A stretch of DNA of 64,000 nucleotides, taken from Setophaga petechia (Eukaryota > Chordata > Aves > Passeriformes > Parulidae). The DNA is taken from assembly GCA_024362935.1 (NCBI GenBank), contig JANCRA010000001.1:61594930-61658929 (forward strand), read 5' to 3'. The position numbers were made by a program, and so were the translations under genes. The notes under the pieces are model-generated. The model did no database searches and was not told the origin of the DNA. It worked only from the letters and a program-made list of their open reading frames with translations. Position 1 is the stretch's first letter. The number at the start of each line of letters is the position of its first letter. This document shows, piece after piece, positions 1 through 8,900 of this stretch.

Positions 1-282
1 TTATCCCTTAAACATATATAAAGAATGACAGTAAAAAGGCATTTTAGATGAAAGACTTGAGAAAAGAAAAAACCCAAACATACAAAATATTAAAAAAATA
101 TGGCTTCAGGCTGAAATATTACAGTTGTCTTCTGGCTTATAAATATAGGAATAAAGTAAGGTAGGTGTACATACACAGCTTTGTCTCTGAGCCAGAGGTA
201 CAGGGCAACTACAAATTAAACTAGGCTTGAACACAATTCTACCTTCTCCCACTGAAACCTTTTTTTCCCTTCCCCTGCACAG

Positions 283-330
283 CCTGATGAAATTAACATG
301 CTGAATGAAATGCTATTGATTAGACCCTGA
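283..330 (+). CDS. Candidate terminal coding exon of a plus-strand gene entering from the left
   Basis: A very strong 3' splice site ends at 282: a long pyrimidine tract closing in CCCCTGCACAG. It is followed by a short frame open in phase 0 that encodes PDEINMLNEMLLIRP and stops at TGA 328-330. The other two frames close at once or after six codons. The 3' untranslated region would run into the tandem repeats that follow, where AATAAA occurs at 452-457 and 630-635. The protein tail is not one I recognise. The exon could be an intronic false exon, but the acceptor quality, the acidic-hydrophobic peptide and the poly(A) signals downstream support it. The rest of the gene would lie left of the window. 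Confidence 0.38.
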   Translation, partial: PDEINMLNEMLLIRP

Positions 331-340
331 AATACTCATT

Positions 341-1019
341 GGAAATGTCAAGCACAGCTGTCTTAACACAGGGAACCAAGTCAATGTTGTAAGTTGCAAT
401 CAACCAAGTTGCTGTTGTAAATTTAACTTCATCCAAATGGAAAAATATACAAATAAACTAAAACCCTGGAGGTTGCATTTATAAATTTAAAATATGTATT
501 ATTACAGAACTATCTTCTGACTTAGAAGATGTGTGAAATACACATTTGAAGTGTCAAACATGGCTGTTTTAACACAGGGAACCAAACTAACGTTCCAAGT
601 TTAACTTCATCCGAACTAAAACACATACAAATAAACTAAAGTCCCAGAGGCTGCATTTGTAACTTTAAAATATATTTAACATTTGAAGTGTAAAGCATGG
701 CTGTCTTAAGACAGGGAACCAAGTCAATGTTCTAAGTTTAACTTTATCCAAACTAAAAAACATACAAGTAAACTAAACCCTGAAGGTTGGACTTATAACT
801 TTAAAATATGTATTATTACAGAACTGCCTTCTGACTTAGAAGATGTGTGAAATACACATTCGAAGTGTCAATCACAGCTGCCTTAACACAGTGAACCAAG
901 TCATTGTTGTAAGTTTCACTTCATCCAAACTAAAAAATATACAAATAACTAAAACTCTGGAGGCTGCATTTATAACTTTAAAACATGTATTATACAGAAC
1001 TCCTTTCTGACTTAGGACA
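341..1019. repeat. Four diverged tandem repeats (137-207 bp units) beside CpG island 1
   Basis: Four head-to-tail copies begin near 341, 548, 685 and 862. Each starts with a version of GAAGTGTCAA, continues through AACACAGGGAACCAAGTCA, a stretch reading TTTAACTTCATCCAAACTAA, then ACAAATAAACTAAA and GGCTGCATTTATAACTTTAA. Copies 1, 3 and 4 also carry a segment ending TTCTGACTTAG. Copies 1 and 2 preserve an AATAAA hexamer; copy 3 reads AGTAAA and copy 4 AATAAC at that place. Copy 1 has an extra internal duplication around 390-425. No transposon ends are visible. Such an array could be the 3' untranslated region of the gene ending at 330, or an intronic minisatellite of the minus-strand gene that starts at 1469. 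Confidence 0.85.
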
Positions 1020-1203
1020 CTGAAATGAAAGACTACACCCTTCTTGCTGCAGCCTGTGCCAAGTCCCTCCTTGCCCTCCGCTTCCCCGGGGCGATGCCGG
1101 ACCCAGCGCAGGGACCGCCCGCGGCTGAGCGCACGCCGAGATACCGGCAGGGCTCGGCAGGGATGCACTGTCGGAACCCTCGCATTGTTCTCTGCTCCTA
1201 CAG

Positions 1204-1256
1204 CCAGCCCAGCTCAGCTAAACCCAGCTTAGCTAAACCCAGCTCAGCCCACCCAG
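1204..1256. repeat. Short tandem repeat in CpG island 1
   Basis: About three copies of a roughly 15-16 bp unit of the form CCAGCTCAGCTAAAC, with small changes, inside the island and in intron 1 of the minus-strand candidate gene. Confidence 0.75.
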
Positions 1257-1350
1257 CAACGTCCGGACGCTCCCGCCGCCTCCCTCCTCGCACGAGCGGC
1301 GCGACCCCGGCCGAGCCCCCGCGGCTCGTCCTTCCCGTCCCCGCCCTTAC

Positions 1351-1469
1351 TCGGAGCTGGCGGCCAGCGAGGAGCAGCCGGAGCCGCTGTCGCTGCCGGT
1401 TCCCGCGGGCTCGGCGCTGTCTCCGCCGGCCGCCTCCATCCCCTCGGCAGCGCCGCTCGCGGACGCCAT
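1351..1469 (-). CDS. Candidate first coding exon of a CpG-island gene (partial)
   Basis: The ATG at 1469-1467 lies in a strong context (G at -3 and +4). It opens a frame beginning MASASGAAEGMEAAGG and ending SGCSSLAASS plus two bases (GA). A clear 5' splice site follows, GTAAGG at 1350-1345. The frame would stop one codon later if not spliced. The peptide is rich in Ala, Gly and Ser, typical of a disordered N terminus encoded in a CpG island. I do not recognise the protein. The promoter motifs upstream fit this start. The exon ends in phase 2. A possible acceptor at 1020 (TTTCATTTCAG) is phase-compatible but leads into the tandem repeat and an unlikely peptide that stops at 872, so the true second exon may lie left of the window. 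It would oppose the gene ending at 330. Confidence 0.5.
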
Positions 1470-1801
1470 GACAGCCTTGCGCCGCGCGGGGGGCACGTGA
1501 CGCGCGCCGCGCCCTCCCATTGGCCGGCGGCCGCCGTCGCCATGGGAACGGAGGGACGCGCGAGCTCGTGGCCGTGAGGGGCCGTCCCCTCGCGCTGCGG
1601 CGAGCCCTCCATGGCCGCGGCAATTGCCCTGTGCCCGGCGTCCCCCGGCTCTCCACGCCTTTCCCTGCCTCAACAGGACCCCACCAGTCTTTATTTAGTT
1701 GCCCGATCGCAAGGTCCCAGCAGCCGTCCCGTAAAAGACACCGGTAGTGAAACTCCGGGGTCCTGCGGTGAGGCTCAGCGCGTCGTAACCAAACGCTGAT
1801 C

Positions 1802-1812
1802 GGGGGGGGGGG
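1802..1812 (+). repeat. Poly-G tract (11 G)
   Basis: Uninterrupted run of 11 G at the edge of CpG island 1, upstream of two plus-strand donor-like sequences (GTAAAA at 1822 and GTAAGC at 1848). Confidence 0.9.
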
Positions 1813-1899
1813 AAACACGAGGTAAAAAGAGGTTCTGAGGGCAGCTGGTAAGCAATGGGATGCCTCTGTGCTTTATTTTATGTGCTGTTGTATCAATTT

Positions 1900-4700
1900 A
1901 ACGAGCTGTGAGGAATTAAGGTAGGTTCTCCTTAGGTTTGTCAGGAGAGCAGGTCGGTTCAGGAGAAGCAAGGATGTGACAGGCCCAAACAAGTACCTCA
2001 AAACAGCCCTTGCAGTCTACCCGTGTAAAATCATACACAGTCAAGAGACACACACACACACAAAAACCCCCTACTCGGTTTTCAGGACTTAAATTATTCA
2101 TATTCATGAAAAACAAGACCTATGGCAGCCCTGCAGACAACTTGCAGTGTAACTGTGTCAGTAAAGCCATCAGGACACACATGGTGAGCTGGGAAAAGGA
2201 TGGAGAGTAATTGTTGGAACATGTTTCATGGGCTGGATTTAATCTCTGCTCTGTGGGATATTTGCACAGCTTCAGCAGTGAGGTTTTATAGCCCTGGAAC
2301 ACTACAGAGGAGTGACAGAATCCTGGTATGAGATTGCTGTGCTTGAAATTGCTTTAGGGAGGCGTACATTAGTAAGCGTGATTTCAAGTGAATTAACAGA
2401 AAGGAATGTTTTGGATTCATATCCATGTGATTAAGGCTTCAACTGGAGTAAAAATACCTATATTAAGTACTGAAGGGCCATTCTGAAGTCCCTGAACAAG
2501 ACCTGATTTCACAGATAAATTACTGTTGCATGGTTATTAAGACTACAAACCTATCCAGAGGGGGAGATGGAAACATTTCCTAGAGAAAAACGCTTGTTTT
2601 ACTATGGTTTCATTTAGAAGGTGAGATACACTGTCCCACCCTCCCTAATTATGCTTACATTTGCAAGCACTTCTAATACACAGAGCAGCACACTGAAGTG
2701 TTTCTGTAGAGAAGTGATAGTCAATGCCAGATGGTGCTGTGTTAGTTAAATTTCTCTGAGTTCAAGAGCTGATTAATTGGTTCCAGTTGTTTGCTCACTA
2801 AGTGAGAAATAGAGGCTCTCTCTCAAGGAGCCAGTGGTTTTACACCACTTGCTATTTTATAGGAATAAGCATGTTGGGAATGGAAGGATGATGGAAGGTT
2901 TTGGGTCCTCTGAGAGGAGTAGCTGGGAGCCACCTAAAGGCTTTGCTGAAACGAATGTGGAATTTCTGCTGCTGTGGGAACAATTAAAGATTGCAGGATA
3001 TATCTCACACAGCAGGATCTTATTTTAGTGAAGACACAGATTTTCCCACACAATCCCTCTTGAGAGGAAAGCCTGTCATTTCTTGGGCATAAATATTAGG
3101 ATGAAACTTGAAATAATTTGTCTTCTGGCACACACTTCACACTTAATCCAAGGAGCTGGGGCTGATGCTCCTCCTCTCTAAGGAATCCATGAGCCTTCTG
3201 TGCCAAGTTGCTGTTTTTAACATGCAGATGGTAAAAATCTGCCAGGGGGTATCACTGGCATCAACAATCTTCTCACCCTCACTGGACAACTGGGTAATGA
3301 GCACTTAGCAGTGGATAATTAAAGCCTGAAGGTTGTTCTGATTTGCCGTTCCTGCAAAGAACAGCTTTCATGTGTGGAAATTTATTTCCTGAGCAAGAGT
3401 TTCTTGTTACTTTTTTTTTTTTTTTGGCTTAACCTGTTTCAGAAGCTGTTGTGCTTTAAAAATAACAGCCTGCCTTGATCCATGCCTATATTCAGAAGGA
3501 GACTGAAGTTAAAAGAAGACAGGGTATAGGACACACTGGTGTCCATGCTTCAAATTGCAGCTCTTCATTAGTGATAATGAGGTAAGAAGGCCCTAAGTGA
3601 CTTGTCAATGTTTCATTTTTTCCTTTCTTGATTTCACATCACTTAATATTTCCAGGAAGGCTCTACCAACAACTGGACAGACACAAATGATACACTGCAG
3701 ATAAAACATGATATGTTACAAGCAGATAAAACTATGAGGGAAATAGTTTCATCTTTGTTTTTCAGTTGTGTTTCTTGCTAACACCTGTTTACTGAAAGGA
3801 AAACTAGCCAAAAAATATGAGTGACCTTATATTTCAGCTATTGATTCCTGGTTTTTTTTATTTCTCCAGGAAACAGCATAAGTAAAATATGTCAGAAATA
3901 ATTCCCTCTTTTTTAAAGATTAATGACAACAACACAGCTTTCCCCTCGCCTGCCCAAGTGTTTCTTAAAGGACAAATTCACAAGGATTCCTTAATAATTA
4001 AGATTTCTTTGATTACCACGTTTCCATAAAACTCTGTAAGACTGTGATTTAAAAAAAATCTTCTGTTCACAGCTCCTCTGACAGGGCTGTGCAGAGACCA
4101 TCCTCAGCTAAGTGGCATGAATTGAAGAGTGACACTGGGCTGTCATTTTAATTGGGATATTTACATATAAACAGACTCCACGGAGAATGAAAGCTATCCC
4201 TGGAGCCAAAGGGACAGAAATTTTGTGAGCAAACACTCTAGTGCTCAATAAATGAAACAGAATATTATGACTTCTTAAGCCTTCTGTATCTGCTCTGATC
4301 ACAGAAGGTATTTCAGAAGAACACAAAATCAACAGGGACACAGCCACGAAAAATCTGGGAAGAGCACTACAACTCATCCCATTCTTTTGAAAAACAGTCT
4401 CATAGAGTTAAGAGTTTTCTCCAGAATGAAAAGCAGCTGTAATTTTCATTTCTTTTCCCTACTGCTTTTACTTCACCTTACATGTTTTAAATGCCCTTTT
4501 TTTAGGATCACCTGCTATGCATATCAGGCATGTCAGGCATGAAAGAAAGCCATTATTTACAGTCAGTCAACATGCAAATGTTTCAAGCATGAATAGCCTT
4601 ATTCCACTTAGAGTATATGAACGTAAGCAATAGCACGGGGCAGCACGTTTTTAATCCGGCTCTGAAATGTAACATTTTCATTTAAGTCACTGAGAAGTCC
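1900..4700. other. Non-coding stretch between the CpG islands
   Basis: AT-rich sequence with frames of chance length only. It holds an (AC)n microsatellite at 2048-2062 and a pseudo-exon-like 21 bp segment on the plus strand (3561-3581, LFISDNE, preceded by AAATTGCAG and followed by GTAAGA). No CR1 or LTR sequence is recognisable. Confidence 0.6.
2048..2062. repeat. (AC)n microsatellite
   Basis: About seven AC dinucleotides in a row. Confidence 0.9.
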
Positions 4701-4727
4701 ACGGGGTTCTGTTTGCACACGAGCACA

Positions 4728-5760
4728 TTTATTGTGCATAAAGCAGCCTCAGAGAGCCGTGCCGGAGCAGGCTGATTGCAGCGTGCCCTCCTTGTTGTGC
4801 TCTGTGTTTGCATCCCCGGCGCTCACAGGAACGGATTGCACACGGCTGACGCCTTGAGCCAGAGTTAACAACCACTTGTTAGTTTCCATAGCAAGAGCTG
4901 CTTGGAGCTGGCACTGGAAGTGCCCGTGAGCTTCTTCTGTGCAGCTGGAATAAACCAGCGTGGCTGAGAAACAGGAAACACTTTAGCAGAACTGGAGATG
5001 AGTTTCTCTTGGATTCTGCGGAATGGGATGCGTTTTTCTGTGTAAAGTTTCTGCGGCTCTCAGCTAAGCACATGGAAAATGCCATTAAGGGTGGCTTTCA
5101 GGTCTGGGCAAGATCCTATTGTCGAGATGTCTTTGTGCGGGGATACCGTGGAAAATCGCACGTTAGGGATGGTGAAAGCAGGAGGAAAAGCAGCTGCTTC
5201 TCATAGAGTGTGCCGCCTCCTGTACATCCACTTAAGGACTTCTTTCCCCATCCCTTGTGGATTTGTGTGCGAGTTAGAATACATTATCCCCTGCCCTTAG
5301 AGAAAGGTTCAAAACGCTTATGGCATGCATGCAACAGCATCAATCCATATTAAAGAGTATCAGCACGTTTCTCTGCACATGTAAGAGTCCCTCACCTGCA
5401 CATCCTCCTCTTCTCCAGGAAGGAGGGAGTGAAACCCCAGGGCGCTTCGGCTCCCCGCCGGCAGCCTCCCCTTCCCTTCCCTTCCCTTGCCGTGCACAGA
5501 GGGGCAGCCCCGGCAAAAGGGGAGCTCGCCGGGGCTCGGGTGGCTCCGCTGTCCCTCCGCCTGGCGGGGCTGCCCTGCGGAGGGGCAGGGGTGCCGCAGC
5601 CTGCCGAGCTGGGGAAGCCATCCCGGGCAGCAGCGATCCCGGGCACCCCGCTCCCCGCGGCGGGCACTGACCTGTGCAGCAGGACGCTTTGCACCGAGTC
5701 CAGGTCCTCCAGGTTCCTGGTGACGGGCCGCGGGATGCTGTACCTGCCCGCCCCGAACAT
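4728..5760 (-). CDS. Candidate two-exon gene from CpG island 2
   Basis: Exon 1 coding (5672-5760) starts with ATG at 5760 and reads MFGAGRYSIPRPVTRN, then LEDLDSVQSVLLH and two bases (AG) before a donor GTCAGT. This is not the low-complexity peptide usual for chance frames in GC-rich DNA. A second, stronger donor (CAG then GTGAGG, exon end 5396) lies 276 bp further on in the same phase, and the frame between them is open. A strong acceptor (GTGTTTCCTGTTTCTCAG) at 4964 accepts the same phase. It gives S, then HAGLFQLHRRSSRALPV and PAPSSSCYGN with a stop at 4879-4881. A poly(A) signal follows on this strand at 4733-4728. The joined product would be 57 residues, with no family recognised. Alternatively, exon 1 may splice to exons left of the window. 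The weak Kozak context (C at -3) is a caution. Confidence 0.38.
5466..5489. repeat. (CCCTT)n microsatellite
   Basis: About four pentanucleotide units CCCTT within CpG island 2. Confidence 0.85.
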
Positions 5761-5817
5761 CGGCACTGCGGGCGGCCGCGGGCAGGTGGAGAGAGCCCTG
5801 GAGCCCCGCAGCCCGCC

Positions 5818-5856
5818 CGTCCGTCCGTCCGTCCGTCCGTCAGTCCGTCCGTCCGC
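5818..5856. repeat. (GTCC)n microsatellite
   Basis: About nine tetranucleotide units with one interruption (GTCA), located in the presumed 5' untranslated or core promoter region of the minus-strand candidate. Confidence 0.95.
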
Positions 5857-5992
5857 GCCTGGGGCCCAGCGGCGCCGCGCCGCGGGGCGCGGGGGAAGCG
5901 CGGCCGGGAGAGCGCGCCTGCTCCGCTGCGCTGGGACACGGCGTGTGTGGTTTGTGTCAGGAACTCGCCAAGCGTGAAAAGCAGACCTTCAG

Positions 5993-8900
5993 ATGAATAA
6001 AGTAAAGCACTTCCTAGCTGCAGCCGTAGATTTACACCTCCCCCCGACCCAGAGCTTCAGCCCCAGCTCCTGCTATGTGAGAAAATAGTTTTCCCCCGTG
6101 TGTTTTCCTGCTGCTCAAAGTAGTGAATTTGAATTTTGAATTCCGGTTGATCCTCTTTCCTTAAGTAACAATGTGAATAATTACCAATCGCACAAAATCC
6201 AATCTGGTCTTTGATTCCCTCTTTCACAAAATATTAGTTACAAGTGGTTTCAGATGATCACAGGACTCCTTACTGGGTTCCCATCTGTAAAATTCTGATG
6301 CAGTATATTGAATGAACAGGGACATGAATGTGTAAAACCCATATCTTCACAGTTTTTATTCTTTCCTGTGAATCTCAATAATTGATTTTCTCTGCTCCCT
6401 TTTATGGAATCAGTTTTCACTAATTTTTCAAGACGTGGTCATCTCCTCCAGGTTTTCTCTGACAGCTGACATAAGATCAATAGCTAATAAAGTCTTGCAA
6501 TCTGTTGTAAAAAGCATGAATTTTAGTTTCCCTCAGGCATTGTGCCTGAAGTAATTACAGAAGCACAGCAATGCAATAGTTTCCCAGAAAGACCATTAAG
6601 AGGAGGACCACTGGCATGATAGGCAATGGACAGCAAACTGGAAACCACAGAATATTTTTAGTACCATACTCTGCGGGATGGTGGCCACCACATGGAGCAA
6701 AAACTTCAACTTTTTTGGCCACTTTGGCTTGAGTAGGCAGTGGCAACAATTCCGTTTGCAGAGGGTGAATGCAGAATTACCATGAGGCTGTGGGTGGGAT
6801 TCTCACCAAGTAGTGTGACTCGATTATTTAGCTGTCTTAACATTTTTTTCCTTTTCTTAAAGTTTTGTTTTCTTTTTCTCTTTGATACCAGCATGAAATT
6901 TTAAGAGAAGGACAATCCCCTCTGAATCCCACTCCTGTCAAAGATGCAGAACCACCATCCTCCATTGAGGTGAGCAACAGCAGCAGGACTAAAATAAACA
7001 AAAATCATTGGCACCAGGGTGCCAGGGAAGCTGAATGTACACCAGGGTTTTGTGTCTTAAGTAGCAGTGACTGGAGGAATTTGGTATGTACAGAATCAAG
7101 ATCAGCATCATGCTTCCACAGTGGCTCTGAGCAAAGGACTTTTTGCATTACCCACATTTGATTTCAGAAAGCTGATGGAAAATTCCTGGTGGTTGTGTTG
7201 CCATTGCCTTAGAAAAACACTTAGGCACCATCCATATTTCAGCCTTTTTATCTTTTTCATGCCCTGAGGGAGCAGAAATGTTTCATTTGTACACAACAGG
7301 GGTGTGATATCCCTATTCACTCAGGACAACACCAACTCCACATCTGGGTCAGGAATTTGATGGTAGAAAACAGCAAAACACCCAAATGTTACCATCAAAA
7401 TCACCCTGTGTGTCCAGAAGGCCTTTCAAGATCCTTGTCAGCTTTTCTTTTTTCCTGGGCTCCTTCTCACTGGGATACTTTTTTTTTTGGTGTTTCTTAA
7501 GCTACTGAGCTAATGCTGAATGTAATGGTAGTATCATCTGCTGCTAGTATTTTACATGGGTTTAAAATTGGTTGCAAAGGTCTTTATTAGAATTGCTTAC
7601 AACTCAGCAAAACTAGAACATGTAAGTATAGAGACCCTCAAAATGTGCCAAAATGAGAGAAGGTGACTTAGGTTTTTCGTAGCTTATGAAATGGAAATCA
7701 CATAGCACCACACTGCTGATAAACAGGCCAAATTACCAATTTTAAAATCAAATAGAATGTTTTTCTTGGTGTGAATTATAACTTCTATCACATTTAATAT
7801 GCCTAGACTCAATATTTATGGGTGACACAAGTGGGAAATGAGAGAGGAGTGGAGAGTCAAAAGTGATACAGTGGATACTTTCAGAGTCCTATATTTTTTC
7901 CTGAATATATTTGCATTACCTTAGTTGCACATAAGTTTTTAAAGTTAAAAAACAGGGGTCTGAGCTAGCATTGATCCTGCAGATACCCCAGCCTTTGACA
8001 TTTACAAGAATTACTTTATTGAGTTTTGTAGATTGCAGTTTCAGTAAAATACAAAGTGCAATTGCATTGTATTTTCTGCAAGATTTTAGGCAACTTTAAA
8101 GGAAGGTCACGATTCCATTTGAAGTTTGTCAGCTCTTGTATTTGTACACAAATGAGAACATGGCACTACAGCACATTTTTCTGAATCCATAAAATAAGTG
8201 CAGTTGGAGAAAGATTGTAAAATCCTGCAATGCAGACAAAACCAAACCAATAGGGATTGGGGAGGGAGGAAATTCAACCAGTTTAAGCACACAGAAATGA
8301 CAATAGTAGAGAATTTTAAGAGACACCCTGCCTACAAAATAACAATAGCATACCTGGGCTCCCCTTCTATTTGTGGTACTTTTGCTGCCAGCTGAACTAC
8401 CTTGTGAAAACCCTCCTGCTTTGTTACAGAACAATTCTGGTGTTGCTGAAGTAAAAGAAAAAAAGAAATTGCAAAATACTCTGATGCAGTGTTCATGACA
8501 TACTCCTCTTTCTGAAATGATACTTTGTTTTTTCTCTAACTGATGTTAGGCTTTAACAGATTATGCAACTATTTCCTATGCTGACGAGGTCAAAAGGTTT
8601 TGAGTCATAATCCCTTTTTGGAAAAGACTAAAAGAGGTGGTAAAGCTACTTTTCCAGTATTCAAACACTTTGAATCTCCCTGACTTGGCTGGTGAGTTTT
8701 AGTGTGCCCAGGGATCAAAGATTAACCAGCATTCATGGGCTGCACAAGGTGGAAATCAGTTTATTACTTCATATGTATGATGTGTCATTTATGTCATGAG
8801 TCATGAGATGTTAGCACATGATGGGGAGAGTTGAAATGTTTTGGGAAAGACTTAATTCATTGAATTGAAGGAAAAAAATCCCTATTTTTCTTTTTTTCTG

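Larger units (their letters stand above)
1075..1815. promoter_or_regulatory. CpG island 1 / TATA-less promoter
   Basis: GC- and CpG-rich island in otherwise AT-rich DNA, with GC boxes such as CCCGCCC and no TATA box. On the minus strand, just upstream of the ATG at 1469, there are a CACGTG E-box (1494-1499), a CCAAT box (complement of 1519-1524) and an X-box-like RFX motif (1536-1549, GTCGCC-AT-GGGAAC, one departure from the consensus). This order suits a minus-strand start site near 1480-1700. Plus-strand donors at 1767/1768 and 1847/1848 (CTG then GTAAGC) leave room for a divergent, probably non-coding, rightward transcript. Confidence 0.85.
5425..5945. promoter_or_regulatory. CpG island 2 / possible bidirectional promoter
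   Basis: Second GC- and CpG-rich island, 4 kb from the first, with GC boxes and no TATA box. A minus-strand candidate ATG lies at 5760 and a plus-strand candidate ATG at 5993, so the start sites would sit back to back about 230 bp apart. Simple repeats (CCCTT)n at about 5466-5489 and (GTCC)n at 5818-5856 lie inside it. Confidence 0.8.

Noticed and set aside
1198..1818. 206-codon minus-strand frame through CpG island 1
   Set aside because: Arg/Pro/Gly-rich frame of the kind GC-rich islands produce by chance; the shorter frame from 1469 has the start context and donor.
5340..5977. Long frames of 116-199 codons on both strands of CpG island 2
   Set aside because: Low-complexity Ala/Pro/Arg/Ser-rich shadows of GC-rich DNA; only the 5760-5672 minus frame has splice support and non-repetitive composition.
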